Part shown: positions 49,047 through 58,210 of the stretch, in pieces
Numbering within the stretch: position 1 is the first letter of the stretch
How the letters are laid out: each line of letters starts with the position of its first letter
Assembly: GCF_040195635.1 (NCBI RefSeq)
Contig: NZ_JBEFTX010000002.1
Span: 434,001-498,000 of the forward strand
DNA length: 64,000 nt
From: Thermasporomyces sp040195635
GTDB lineage: Bacteria > Actinomycetota > Actinomycetes > Propionibacteriales > Actinopolymorphaceae
Direction: 5' to 3'
Notes under the pieces: generated by a model
The model's input: only the letters and a program-made list of their open reading frames with translations
Told to the model about the DNA's origin: nothing
Database searches by the model: none
Position numbers and translations under genes: made by a program

Positions 49047-51332
49047 CTAGTCCGCTGGGCGGACCGCGACCGTCATCTGGCTGCCGTTGGCCGACTGCTT
49101 GGTGACCACGATCCTGACGCCGTAGCCCGCCACCTTGACGCTCTTGCTGGGGTTGGCGGCGTTCCAGTAGGCGTTCGGCTTGGAGTCGTTGAAGACCGCA
49201 ATCGCCTTCGACGCGGGGACGTCGGCCATGACCACTCGGACCTGGTTCCCCTTCTGGATCTCCTTGCTGAGCGTGAGCGGCTCGGTCTTCTCAAGCCCGA
49301 ACGTCGCGTCGTAGGAGTGTGCCCGGCCGTTGGCCAACGAGCCGTCGTCGTAACGGACCACCGCCGGTCGCGCGTCGACGGGCAGGATCAGACCTTCACC
49401 GGGGTGGGTGGAGGTGTTGTTGTTCTCCTGCTTCTCGTTCCAGTACGTGATGAGCAGGCCATTCTGGTACGGGTAGTGCTGTACCCAGTCGGGCTTGCTG
49501 ATCGCGCGGTTGAAGTTGTACGGGCCGGTCTCCAGGTTCGCGTCGAAACCGATGTACTGACGGTTCTCCGCGAGGTAGTAGGTGCCCTTGAGCTCCGTGA
49601 CACTGCCGCCGAACCTGGTCCAGTTGCCGGTCCAGCCGTTGGTGCCCGCTTCCACGTCGTCGAAGAAGACCTGCGCACCGTCGGCGGTGACCGCGATGTC
49701 GTCCAGCATGGGCCCGGCCAGGTGCACACCACCGTCGGTCGTGTAGCGGAACCGGAACTGGATCGACTGACCGGCGTACGGCGTCAGGTCGTAGGTCAGG
49801 TCGACCCACTCGCCGTCGGAGGTGCCATCGACCGGCTCACCGACACCCTCCCAGTGGGTGCCGTCCGTCGAGACCTCGGCGCGGAGGAAGTCGTAGCCCT
49901 CCTCGATGTCGTACCACGCCTTGGCGGTGATCGACGCGCTGGACTTCCCGGTCAGGTCGATGGTGCGCCGGAGAATCCGGTTGAGGTCGTCGGCACTGCC
50001 TCCCCACCACTCGAAGGACCCGGAGAACGGGTCGTTGTAGTCGGTGGTGACCGACTCCTTGGGCAGGGGTACCACCAGCGCCTGCGGTTTGTCCGTGGAC
50101 AGGGCGGCCGGGCCGAGCACCGTGGTCGACGCGCGGTCGGGTGAGACGACTTCGTAGTCGAGCCAGCCGAGTTGCAGCTTCTCCCAGGCGCCCATGTAGC
50201 CGGGCGAGGTGCCGATGTCGTCCTCGCCCTTGTTGAGCCACGAGCCGGACGACATCAGCGACCAGAATCCGGTGCTGTTGTCGCCGCCCGCGGTGTCGTA
50301 GAGGTCGGGCAGACCGAGGTCGTGGCCGAACTCGTGGGCGAAGACGCCGAGGCCGCCGTTCTCCGGCTCGGTGGTGTAGTCGCCGATCCACATGCCGGTG
50401 TCGCCGATCGGGACGCCGCCGCGCGGGTTTCCGTCGGGGCCGTCGTTGAGGCCCTGGAACGCGTACCAGCGGTGCGACCAGATCGCGTCGCCGCCCTGTG
50501 CGCCGCCGCCGGCCTCCTCACCCTCGCCCGCGTGGACCGCCTGGAAGTGGTCGACGTAGCCGTCGGCCTCGTCGAAGTTGCCGTCACCGTCGAAGTCGTA
50601 GCGGTCCCACGTGTCGAACTGCGCGAGGTACTCCTTGATCTCGGCAGCCGACTTGCCAGCGGCGACCTGGGCGTCGTACCACGCCTTCGCGGTGTCCTTG
50701 ACGTAGTTCCAGTAACCGTCGGACTGGGCGATCTCGTTGCTGCCGTACCGCGCTTCGTTGTACGGAAGCTGCACCCAGTCGCTCACGTCGCCGGCCACGG
50801 TGTAGCGACCCTGCGACTGCGCGCGGTAGAAGGTCGACATCGACTCGCCGTCCTGACCGAAGAAGAGGTCGAGGTAGTAGTCGCGGCTGAAGTCGGGCGC
50901 CCACGAGGTGGTGTTGTCACGCCGGCGGTCGGGCTCGGCGATCTGGTTGGCCACCGGGCCAGGGGAGCCCCCCGTGCGCGGATCGGTCTGGTCGCCGAAC
51001 GCCGTGAGGATGGTGAAGATCTTGTCGGTCTTCTCCATGCTGACCTGGGCGTAGTCGCCCTTGGCCATGCGTACGACGTCGGACTGGCCGCGACGTTCGA
51101 CCTTCGCCTCGCCGCGCAGAACCTTCTCGATCGCGGCCTTGCGGGTTTCGCGGAGCTTCTCTGCGTACGGGTTGGGCAGGTCGTCCGGCGCGTGCTGACG
51201 GGCGGGCGCCGGGTCTCCCGCGGGCGGCGAGGCGACCGCGGGGATACCGGCCGCGGTGGCGGCCAGCGTGGCGAGGGCGGCGACTGCTGCGGTGGCGGCT
51301 GTCGCGACCGCGGTGGATCGGCGAACTCTCAC
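49047..51332 (-). CDS. secreted M6-family metalloprotease (immune inhibitor A type)
   Basis: 761 residues from the GTG at 51332, with AAGGAGT 5 nt upstream. A signal peptide is visible (VRVRRSTAVATAATAAVAAL...). The catalytic domain has the zinc motif H333-E334-F-G-H337 in FAHEFGHDLGLPDLYDTAGG, a DGDGNFDEADGYVDHF calcium-like loop, and FWSLMSSGSWLNKGEDD. The C-terminal part contains the InhA carbohydrate/MAM-like module (GWTGNWTRFGGS, DDIAVTADGAQVFFDDVEAG). It should degrade extracellular proteins. The frame stays open upstream to 51635 without support. Confidence 0.95.
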   Translation of the reverse strand: MRVRRSTAVATAATAAVAALATLAATAAGIPAVASPPAGDPAPARQHAPDDLPNPYAEKLRETRKAAIEKVLRGEAKVERRGQSDVVRMAKGDYAQVSMEKTDKIFTILTAFGDQTDPRTGGSPGPVANQIAEPDRRRDNTTSWAPDFSRDYYLDLFFGQDGESMSTFYRAQSQGRYTVAGDVSDWVQLPYNEARYGSNEIAQSDGYWNYVKDTAKAWYDAQVAAGKSAAEIKEYLAQFDTWDRYDFDGDGNFDEADGYVDHFQAVHAGEGEEAGGGAQGGDAIWSHRWYAFQGLNDGPDGNPRGGVPIGDTGMWIGDYTTEPENGGLGVFAHEFGHDLGLPDLYDTAGGDNSTGFWSLMSSGSWLNKGEDDIGTSPGYMGAWEKLQLGWLDYEVVSPDRASTTVLGPAALSTDKPQALVVPLPKESVTTDYNDPFSGSFEWWGGSADDLNRILRRTIDLTGKSSASITAKAWYDIEEGYDFLRAEVSTDGTHWEGVGEPVDGTSDGEWVDLTYDLTPYAGQSIQFRFRYTTDGGVHLAGPMLDDIAVTADGAQVFFDDVEAGTNGWTGNWTRFGGSVTELKGTYYLAENRQYIGFDANLETGPYNFNRAISKPDWVQHYPYQNGLLITYWNEKQENNNTSTHPGEGLILPVDARPAVVRYDDGSLANGRAHSYDATFGLEKTEPLTLSKEIQKGNQVRVVMADVPASKAIAVFNDSKPNAYWNAANPSKSVKVAGYGVRIVVTKQSANGSQMTVAVRPAD

Positions 51333-51676
51333 TGCACTCCTTCCAGGCGGTCCTGCCGTCCGCGCGCCCGGACAGCGGGACCGGGGTCCGAAGCCAGAGC
51401 GAGTCGTGGGCCCCCGTTGGCCGGGAGCGACGCAGGTTGCGTACGCGAAGGGCCGGCCGGTGACTCCTGTGGGAAGCCGATGACTCACATGGAAATGGGT
51501 GATCCGAGAAAGCTGACACATCATGACGGTTTGGCGGCGGTTGTGGAAGCTTTTGCACGTGATGCGCTGAGATGAGCGGTCCAGGGCGATGTGGCCGCCG
51601 GCAGTGCCCGGGTGGTCCGCGACCGGTCGGGTCACCGGCGACGTCGCTGGTCAGGTGGGCCGTAGGCTCTCTGGAC
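51333..51676. other. 344-bp divergent intergenic region
   Basis: It separates the M6 protease gene from the aldo/keto reductase gene and must hold both promoters. No gene, repeat or convincing operator was seen. Confidence 0.4.
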
Positions 51677-52618
51677 ATGCGCTATCGACCCTTGGGACAT
51701 TCAGGACTGCAGGTATCCGTCGTCGGACTCGGCTGCAACAACTTCGGCGGCCGGCTCGATCTCGACGGCACACGGGAGGTCGTCGACGCGGCCCTCGAGG
51801 CCGGCATCACCCTTTTCGACACCGCCGACGTCTACGGCAAGGGCGGCTCGGAGGACCTGCTCGGGCAGGTGCTCACCGGACGCCGTGACCAGGTGGTGCT
51901 TGCGACGAAGTTCGGCGGTGACATGGGCTACGGCGCGGCTGCCGGGGCGCGGGGCGGCCGGGCGTACATCCGGCGGGCGGTCGAGGAGTCGCTGCGCCGG
52001 CTGCGTACGGACTACATCGACCTGTACCAGATCCACGTACCCGACTGGCACACCCCGATCGCGGAGACGCTGTCGGCACTCGACGAGCTGGTGAAGGAAG
52101 GGAAGATCCGGTACGCCGGGCACTCCAACTTCCGTGGCTGGCAGATCGCCGAAGCGGCGCACGTGGCGCGGGAGCTGGGCGTGGCACCGTTCGTCTCGGC
52201 GCAGAACCACTGGTCCCTGCTCGAACGCGGTGCCGAGGCCGAGGTGGTCCCGGCGTCTCGGCACTATGGCGTCGGCGTGCTTCCGTACTTTCCGCTCGCC
52301 AACGGTCTGCTGACCGGCAAGGTCCGACGTGGGCAGCCGGTGCCGTCGAACTCCCGCCTGGCCGCCCGTGAGGGCTACGTCACCGATGACAAGCTCGACC
52401 GGGTGGAGGCGCTGATCGCATGGGGCGCCGAACACGAAGGGCGGTCGCTGCTGGAGATCGCATTCGGCGCGCTCGCCGCCCAGCCGGGCTGCGGTTCGGT
52501 GATCGCAGGGGCGATGTCGGCCGAGCAGGTCAAGGCCAACGCCGCCGCCGGTGAGTGGGAGCCGACGGCCGCGGAGCTGGCCGAGATCGACGCGATCGTC
52601 CCGCCGCCCGGCCGCTGA
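51677..52618 (+). CDS. aldo/keto reductase
   Basis: 313 residues, normal for the family. The (beta/alpha)8 barrel opens RYRPLGHSGLQVSVVGLGCN. Catalytic tetrad residues are Asp48 and Tyr53 in FDTADVYGKG, Lys78 in LATKFGG and His in YQIHVPD. NADPH-binding features are in the C-terminal region ALAAQPGCGSVIAGAMSAEQ. It reduces aldehydes or ketones in the cytoplasm; the YajO/Tas-like subfamily is likely, substrate unknown. Confidence 0.94.
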   Translation: MRYRPLGHSGLQVSVVGLGCNNFGGRLDLDGTREVVDAALEAGITLFDTADVYGKGGSEDLLGQVLTGRRDQVVLATKFGGDMGYGAAAGARGGRAYIRRAVEESLRRLRTDYIDLYQIHVPDWHTPIAETLSALDELVKEGKIRYAGHSNFRGWQIAEAAHVARELGVAPFVSAQNHWSLLERGAEAEVVPASRHYGVGVLPYFPLANGLLTGKVRRGQPVPSNSRLAAREGYVTDDKLDRVEALIAWGAEHEGRSLLEIAFGALAAQPGCGSVIAGAMSAEQVKANAAAGEWEPTAAELAEIDAIVPPPGR

Positions 52619-52629
52619 GGCTCGAGTCC

Positions 52630-52756
52630 CTTTGCATGAGGGGTCCCCTGCCGCGAACCTATTGGCGCAGGGGTGCCCTCATCCAGCGTGGGGTTGCCGC
52701 AGGGGTCCCCTCATCCAACCCGGGCTTGTGCCAGGGTCCCTCATCCCAGCGTGACC
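52630..52756. repeat. GGGGTCCCCTCATCC-family element, copy 1
   Basis: The text GCATGAGGGGTCCCCTG...CGAACCTATTGGCGCAGGGGT is followed by further GGGTCCCCTCATCC units. The element at 58211-58362 has the same blocks including CCTATTGGCGCAGG. The last unit supplies the stop codon of the minus-strand gene ending at 52741. Confidence 0.75.
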
Positions 52757-53472
52757 GGGCGACTCTTGGCGTCACCCGGAGGTAGGGACCGGCCGATCCA
52801 GAATCGGATCACCTGCAGCACGCCGATGACGACCAGGAACACGGGAATGAGCAGCCACGGTCCCTGAATCACCAGCAGAACGATGGCGACACCGCCCAGG
52901 CCCGAGAAGAGGTGGAGCCAACTCCGCGTACTCCTGATCCGTTCCCGCCGCCGGAACTGATCCGTGCCCAGAGGTGCGCTGGCGCTCGTCAGCGACGGCG
53001 CTGTGGGGTTCGGGGCAGGCGGCCGGGTCGGCGCCACATGCGGTACGCCGAGCAGCTCGGAGAAGGCCCGGTGCCGGTCGTTCGGGGACCGCGCCGGATC
53101 GGAGGCGGCCGCGGCGAGCGCGGTCTTGTCCTTCTCACCCTCAGTGGAAACGAGGAGATGACTCTCGTGGAACGCCCTCGCGAGTTCGTCCACCTGGTCC
53201 GGGCGATCGACCGCGTCGACCACCGAGCCGTTTGCACGGTGGAGGGACACTCGGCAGTGCTCGGCGTCGACCGTCCAGACCAGTACGCCGCGCCCGAGCA
53301 GGTTGGCGAGCAGTGGTGCGAACTGGCTGGCAGTACGGGGTTCCATTGGCACCGTGGTCCAGCCCTGCGCGTGTTCGATGCCGGTGCGATCCGACCAGCC
53401 CGGCGCGAGCGTGGTGAGCGCGTCGATCACGCTGTCGGTGTCCGCGGCCGTCTGCAGAATCGTGTAGTCCAC
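52741..53472 (-). CDS. membrane-anchored protein of unknown function
   Basis: 243 residues from a GTG. The soluble N-terminal 100 residues form an alpha/beta domain (VIDALTTLAPGWSDRTG, FAPLLANLLGRGVLVWTVDA, CRVSLHRANGSVVDAVDRPD). A Pro/Ala linker follows, then two C-terminal membrane helices (LFSGLGGVAIVLLVIQGPW, LIPVFLVVIGVLQVIRFWIG). No family recognised. It is divergent from the operon at 53627-55371, 154 bp away, and may be functionally linked. Its stop lies in a repeat element. Confidence 0.7.
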   Translation of the reverse strand: MDYTILQTAADTDSVIDALTTLAPGWSDRTGIEHAQGWTTVPMEPRTASQFAPLLANLLGRGVLVWTVDAEHCRVSLHRANGSVVDAVDRPDQVDELARAFHESHLLVSTEGEKDKTALAAAASDPARSPNDRHRAFSELLGVPHVAPTRPPAPNPTAPSLTSASAPLGTDQFRRRERIRSTRSWLHLFSGLGGVAIVLLVIQGPWLLIPVFLVVIGVLQVIRFWIGRSLPPGDAKSRPVTLG

Positions 53473-53564
53473 ATGTTCACACTAAAGGACCGGTCGCCGT
53501 TGCGCGTGACCTGACGGAGCCCCTGATGAGCGCGTCGGACGTGGCGGTGGTGGCGTTCGTCGGG

Positions 53565-53573
53565 TTATCCACA
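53565..53573. other. isolated DnaA-box-like 9-mer
   Basis: TTATCCACA matches the classical DnaA box exactly. It is single, so it is not an origin. It lies 54 bp before the operon that ends in a YbaB/EbfC nucleoid-type protein. It could be chance. Confidence 0.3.
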
Positions 53574-53626
53574 GACAGGGACCGACCACGTCCCGCGGCA
53601 GTGTTCTGGACCCGTACGCTGCTCCC

Positions 53627-53929
53627 ATGGGACCGAGGGCAGTGGACTGGGACTACGTCAGCCAGTTGGGTAAGCGAATCGAACGGTCGGCCAACGACAC
53701 CATGCCGCAGGCGAGCCGGCTGGCGGCCGACGCCCAGGACGCCATGATGGCGGCCGGCCAGGGCGGAGGGATGTTCGTCGTCGCGTCGTTCTTCTTCGGC
53801 TCTGAATACGTCGAGCAGTCGTTCCAGATCAAGCAGGAGATCTCGGCCGAGATCAATGATGCTGCTCAGAAGACGTCCAGGAACTGGGAAGCGACCGAAG
53901 TGAACTCCACGATCAGGGATGGCGGATGA
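53627..53929 (+). CDS. small helical protein, possible WXG100-like partner
   Basis: 100 residues starting at 53627; a TACGCT 6 bp before the ATG suggests a leaderless mRNA. Two amphipathic helices (YVSQLGKRIERSANDTMPQA and EQSFQIKQEISAEINDAAQK) flank a Gly/Met/Phe-rich turn (QGGGMFVVASFFFGSEY). Length and helix-turn-helix plan recall WXG100/ESX-type proteins, but the WXG motif is absent (NWEAT only). Its stop overlaps the next start by 4 bp. First gene of a three-gene operon. Function unknown. Confidence 0.65.
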   Translation: MGPRAVDWDYVSQLGKRIERSANDTMPQASRLAADAQDAMMAAGQGGGMFVVASFFFGSEYVEQSFQIKQEISAEINDAAQKTSRNWEATEVNSTIRDGG

Positions 53930-54837
53930 GCAACTCGTATGACTCGATGGCCGGTGCGGTGGGTCCCGGCAAGGAATTCGGCGAGATCGCCTTCTACTCG
54001 TCGCTCGCCGCCTGCTCGGCGTTCCCCGAGTTGCTGCTGCCCGTCTCGGCGGCCAAGAGTGGGATTCTCCTTGGCGCCCTGCAAAGGATCTCCGGCCAGG
54101 TCTCGAAGCGCGCGACGCGGACGACTCGGGTGATCCGCCTCGGAAAGGCGGAGAGCATCGTCAGCGACTGGATGCCGAGCGACTCCCTCACCAGCGTGCC
54201 GATGCGCTTGGCCCTCATCCGCACCGACACCGCCAAGATGATGGAGGCGTGCTCGATGATCCACGAGTCCGCCAAGTTGGGCAGCCAGCTCTACGACGAA
54301 CTGCAGCAGCACGGCGACAGCATCACCGAGCAGAACTGGAAGGCGGCGGACCAGGAAGAGTTCGCAAGGCTCCTCACCGTCCACCGCGCCGGCATTCTCG
54401 CCACCGCCCAGCTCGGCTACGTTACGGCGGCGATGACCGGGGTCGTCGCGATGCTGCGATTTCTCCAGCTCACGATCGCCATGGCGATCATGGTGGCCCT
54501 CGCCGCGATGGCGATCACGTTCTGGATCCTGATGGCCATCCCCTTCGGCCAGGGTGCGGCGATGACTATCCGCAACTTCGGCAGGCCGTTGATCAAGACC
54601 GTGCAGACCATCATCCGGGTGATGGACGAGATCATGATCAAGGTGGGCTGGGCCCATGCGGGTCTCGTCGGCGTCATGGGACTGAACGCCGCTGCCGTGG
54701 ACGGTTACAAGATCGGTGAGATCGAGGGCGGTGGCTGGCAGAACCTCGGCGACTCCGCGGTGGACATCGTCGGCAACATGCTCGAGAAGTACAAGCGGGC
54801 CGGCCTCAAGGGACTCAGCAACTTCAGCGGTGTCTGA
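53926..54837 (+). CDS. helical membrane protein of unknown function, possible T7SS-like substrate
   Basis: 303 residues. Helical N-terminal half (FGEIAFYSSLAACSAFPELL, DTAKMMEACSMIHESAKLGS, QLYDELQQHGDSITEQNWKA) is followed by one or two long hydrophobic helices (LQLTIAMAIMVALAAMAITF) and an amphipathic C-terminus with a repeated Ile/Val pattern. This resembles the build of long WXG100-superfamily proteins, but no signature motif is present. ATGA overlap with the upstream gene means coupled translation. No secretion genes are in the window, so the link is inference. Confidence 0.65.
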   Translation: MSNSYDSMAGAVGPGKEFGEIAFYSSLAACSAFPELLLPVSAAKSGILLGALQRISGQVSKRATRTTRVIRLGKAESIVSDWMPSDSLTSVPMRLALIRTDTAKMMEACSMIHESAKLGSQLYDELQQHGDSITEQNWKAADQEEFARLLTVHRAGILATAQLGYVTAAMTGVVAMLRFLQLTIAMAIMVALAAMAITFWILMAIPFGQGAAMTIRNFGRPLIKTVQTIIRVMDEIMIKVGWAHAGLVGVMGLNAAAVDGYKIGEIEGGGWQNLGDSAVDIVGNMLEKYKRAGLKGLSNFSGV

Positions 54838-54909
54838 CGAGCGGGATACACGCCCTGGCGGCAAGGGCTGGCTTCGCGTTCTCGGCTATGGGCGTAGAGG
54901 GGCAAGTGC

Positions 54910-55371
54910 ATGACATCGGAGAGCTTCGATCTCAGGGATCTGCTGCGGAGTCCGGAAGAGATCATGGCCACGCAACGCGAGCAGTTGGCGAAGGCGGAGG
55001 AGCTGCAGCGCCGGATCGGCGAGGTGACTGGCTCGGCGACGAGTGAGGACGAGCGGATCTCCGTGTCGTTCAACGAAGCGACCGGTGTCGAAGAGCTGAA
55101 GCTGGATCCTCGGGTGATGCGCATGCCCTCGGAGGACCTAGCCGCGGAGATCCTGCGACTGGTGAATGCCGCGCGGGCCGATGCGCAGGGGCAGATTCAG
55201 GTAGTCCTCGACGAGACCTTCGGTGGGGACGGCCGGCCGGACCCGGAGGAGATCGGCGAGCAGGTTGCCGAGTTGCAGCAATCTCTCGACGAGATGATGG
55301 GCGACACGATGCGGATGGACGGCGAGCTCACCAGCGTCCTCGAGCAGATGCGCAAGCTCGCTGGCGAGTGA
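54910..55371 (+). CDS. YbaB/EbfC-family nucleoid-associated protein
   Basis: 153 residues. The YbaB/EbfC fold is seen in the N-terminal helix REQLAKAEELQRRIGEVTGS, the strands RISVSFNEATGVEELKLDPR and the long C-terminal helix DLAAEILRLVNAARADAQGQ. About 45 extra acidic residues follow. Classical YbaB is about 100 residues and sits next to recR/dnaX; this is the longer actinobacterial type found beside WXG100-like genes. Third gene of the operon. Its 3' end overlaps the convergent DUF418-type gene by 44 bp. Confidence 0.8.
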   Translation: MTSESFDLRDLLRSPEEIMATQREQLAKAEELQRRIGEVTGSATSEDERISVSFNEATGVEELKLDPRVMRMPSEDLAAEILRLVNAARADAQGQIQVVLDETFGGDGRPDPEEIGEQVAELQQSLDEMMGDTMRMDGELTSVLEQMRKLAGE

Positions 55372-56293
55372 GTCGCGGAGTCCCTCGTTGCGCGGTTGTT
55401 CGGTGCGCGCCGTAGAGGAGTCGGCGCAGGAGCCACTCCGCGGGTCCGCGCCGGCCGGACCGTTCCACGGCGTACGCCCCGACGACGGTGACCAGCCAGA
55501 CGCAGCAGGCGAACCCTGCCATGGTCGCGCTCCCCATCACCGCGCCGAGTCCGATGCCCCACGCGGCGAGCAGAGGCGAGAAGATCAGCGAGTGGGTCAG
55601 GTAGCAGGACAGTGACCGGCTGCCGACGGCCGCCACCGCGACAACGGCACGCGGCCGCCGACGGCGGACGGACAGCTCGTGCGCGACCAGGGCGATGGCC
55701 GCGACGTATCCGAGTCCACCGGCGATACCCGTGCCGTCCCGGACCAGAGTCAGTGCACCCTCCTGCGTGACCGCGGCCGCCGGCACGTCCCAGATCCCCA
55801 CGTGGGCAAGCGCGGCGGGTAGGCCGCCCAGCCAGCCGACCGGCATACCGACGGCCGCAGTCCACCGCAGGAGCCGAAGGTGGCGGCGTGGTTCCTCCAG
55901 GATGCGCCGCCGCGCCGCCCAGAACGCGAGCAGGACAAGGCTCATACCTCCGAACGACAACAGCCCGCCGCCGAGCGTGACGAACACCCAGGTGGTGAGC
56001 CGAGTACCGGCCGCGGCGAGCAGGTCCTCCTCGCCTGATGCGTACACCTCGGTGGTTGGCTCCGTGGGGGGCACGCCAGGCTGAGCGAGATCCCCGCTGA
56101 CGAGCGCCCAGATCCCCGGGACCGTCACCACCACCATGACGAGCCCCGCGATCGCGCTCCACACCAGTAGCGTGAGGTCCCGGCGGCGCAGGAACAGCCA
56201 GCCCAGCAGGAGGCTCATCACGCCGTACGAAGGTCGGCCATCCTGAGCAAGCTCGGCCTCAACAACCGGGTCCAGATCGCCCTTCTCGTCCAC
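55328..56293 (-). pseudogene. 5'-truncated DUF418 membrane protein gene
   Basis: The C-terminal two thirds of a DUF418 protein is clear: several membrane helices, and the hallmark block SRSLSCYLTHSLIFSPLLAA with AYAVERSGRRGPAEWLLRRL. The N-terminal 100 or so residues of the family, with the opening helices, are absent: reading starts only at SYGVMSLLLGWLFLRRRDLT. A GTG at 56293 with GGAGG 9 nt upstream could still give a 321-residue product. The break lies next to the repeat element at 56319-56469. Function of DUF418 is unknown. Confidence 0.65.
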
Positions 56294-56318
56294 GACGCGG
56301 GCCTCCTGGACGAACCCG

Positions 56319-56469
56319 GCAAATGACCACGCTGAGCATGCCCGTGTGATTCGACCGGGTGGGGTCTGGGCGTACGCGGTGATTGACCACGCTGAGCATG
56401 CCCGTGGAACGTCACCAGGCATCGACGCGCCGCCCGGCTACCAGACACCTGCTCAGCGTGGTCATTTGC
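56319..56469. repeat. ATGACCACGCTG-family element with variant arms
   Basis: Two left arms (AAATGACCACGCTGAGCATG and ATTGACCACGCTGAGCATG, each followed by CCCGTG) precede CCAGGCATCGACGC, CGGCTACCAGACACC and the right arm TGCTCAGCGTGGTCATTT. Arms here read GAGCA/TGCTC where the 48791 copy reads CCCAT/ATGGG, and each pairs within its own element. Confidence 0.85.
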
Positions 56470-56683
56470 AGGTGGAAGCGCGCGGTCAGAGGCAAAGCAG
56501 CACGTTGCCTTCGCCGACAGGCGGCTCGGTTGGGAACCCCTGCGGGGAGACGCGGAGATCCACGTACGGGGCGAGGTGGAAACCTACCCGCCCCGGAGGG
56601 GTGGAGAATCCGCATGCGGGAACATGGAGGAGCACGCGCAGGTTGGTGCCAGAAGAGGATCCCGACCACCCGAGGAGACAGTT

Positions 56684-57856
56684 GTGTCCCTGCCGCCGCT
56701 CGTAGCCCCCGCTCCCGACCTCAGCGTCGACGAGGTACGCCGATACTCGCGGCACATCATCATCCCCGACGTCGGCATGGACGGTCAGAAGCGGCTGAAG
56801 AACGCGAAGGTCCTCGTCATCGGCGCCGGCGGCCTCGGCAGCCCGGCCCTGCTCTACCTCGCGGCGGCCGGTGTGGGCACGCTCGGCATCGTCGACTTCG
56901 ACACCGTGGACGAGTCGAACCTCCAGCGCCAGGTGATCCACGGCCAGAGCGACGTGGGCAAGTCCAAGGCGGTGTCGGCGAAGGAGTCGATCGCCGAGAT
57001 CAACCCCTTCGTCAAGGTCAACCTGCACGAGGTACGCCTTGACTCCGACAACGCCCTCGACATCTTCGCCGGCTACGACCTCATCCTCGACGGCACCGAC
57101 AACTTCGCCACCCGCTACCTCGTCAACGACGCGGCCGTGATCCTTTCCAAGCCGTATGTCTGGGGCTCGATCTTCCGCTTCGAGGGCCAGGTCAGCGTGT
57201 TCTGGGCGGAGCACGGCCCGCACTACCGCGACCTCTACCCCGAGCCCCCGCCGCCGGGGATGGTGCCCTCCTGCGCCGAGGGCGGCGTGCTCGGAGTCCT
57301 CTGCGCATCCATCGGCTCGGTCATGGTCAACGAAGCCGTCAAGCTCATCACCGGCATCGGCGAGCCGCTGGTCGGCCGGCTGCTGATCTTCGACGCGCTC
57401 GAGATGGCCTGGCGCGAGCTCAAGGTCAACCGCGATCCGGAGACGGCGCCGGTCACCGAGCTGATTGACTACGAAGCGTTCTGCGGTGTGATCTCAGACG
57501 AGGCGGCGGAGGCTGCGGTGGATTCCACGATCGACGTACGCACGCTCAAGGACTGGCTCGACGCCCGGGCGCGAGGTGAGCGCGACTTCGTCCTGGTCGA
57601 CGTCCGTGAACGTAACGAGTACGAGATCGTCAACATCGACGGTGCCGTGCTCATCCCCAAGGGCGAGTTCCTGACCGGCGAGGCGTTCGAGAAGCTGCCG
57701 AAGGACAAGCAGGTCGTCCTTCACTGCAAGGTCGGCGGGCGTTCGGCCGAGGCGCTCGCGGCCGCGAAGGGTGCGGGCTTCTCCGACGCGGTACACGTCG
57801 CCGGTGGGATCTCCGCGTGGGTCAACCAGATCGAGCCGGACAAGCCGTCGTACTGA
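56684..57856 (+). CDS. moeZ: adenylyltransferase/sulfurtransferase MoeZ
   Basis: 390 residues from a GTG with GAGGAG 7 nt upstream. The ThiF/E1-like domain has RYSRHIIIPDVGMDGQKRLK, the nucleotide loop VLVIGAGGLGSPALLYLA, DFDTVDESNLQRQVIHG and GTDNFATRYLVND. The C-terminal rhodanese domain has FVLVDVRERNEYEIVNIDGA and the active Cys in LHCKVGGRSAEA. It adenylates and sulfurates ubiquitin-like carriers (MoaD, CysO, ThiS) for molybdopterin, cysteine or thiamine synthesis. An Rv3206c-like gene; its neighbour order is conserved. Confidence 0.96.
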   Translation: MSLPPLVAPAPDLSVDEVRRYSRHIIIPDVGMDGQKRLKNAKVLVIGAGGLGSPALLYLAAAGVGTLGIVDFDTVDESNLQRQVIHGQSDVGKSKAVSAKESIAEINPFVKVNLHEVRLDSDNALDIFAGYDLILDGTDNFATRYLVNDAAVILSKPYVWGSIFRFEGQVSVFWAEHGPHYRDLYPEPPPPGMVPSCAEGGVLGVLCASIGSVMVNEAVKLITGIGEPLVGRLLIFDALEMAWRELKVNRDPETAPVTELIDYEAFCGVISDEAAEAAVDSTIDVRTLKDWLDARARGERDFVLVDVRERNEYEIVNIDGAVLIPKGEFLTGEAFEKLPKDKQVVLHCKVGGRSAEALAAAKGAGFSDAVHVAGGISAWVNQIEPDKPSY

Positions 57857-57888
57857 GTCTCGTTCCTACGAAGGGGGCAGGGCGCGGG

Positions 57889-58194
57889 GTGCGCGACGAC
57901 GAGTACGTCGAGCAGGTGCTGTCGGTCGTGGAGCGGATCCCGGCCGGCCGGGTCATGGCGTACGGCGACATCGCGGAGTACGTCGGTTCCGGCGGACCGC
58001 GGCAGGTCGGCTGGGTGATGTCGCACTACGGCGGTGGCGTGCCGTGGTGGCGGGTGGTCCGCGCCGACGGCCGGCCCGCCGACTGCCACGTCGGCGAGTC
58101 GGTCCGCCGGTTGCGTTCGGAAGGTACGCCGTTTCGTGGACCGCGGAGCGATCGCGTCGACATGGCCAACGCCCGCTGGGACGGCTCGCCCTGA
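57889..58194 (+). CDS. MGMT-family alkyltransferase-like (ATL) protein
   Basis: 101 residues from a GTG. It matches the DNA-binding half of O6-alkylguanine-DNA alkyltransferase (VLSVVERIPAGRVMAYGDIA, GGPRQVGWVMSHYGGGVPWW, RVVRADGRPAD). The reactive Cys of PCHRV is replaced by Trp (PWWRV), the mark of ATL proteins. These bind alkylated guanine without repairing it and hand it to nucleotide excision repair. It lies 32 bp after moeZ and is probably co-transcribed. Confidence 0.92.
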   Translation: MRDDEYVEQVLSVVERIPAGRVMAYGDIAEYVGSGGPRQVGWVMSHYGGGVPWWRVVRADGRPADCHVGESVRRLRSEGTPFRGPRSDRVDMANARWDGSP

Positions 58195-58210
58195 CCGTGG
58201 TGCCCTGGCA

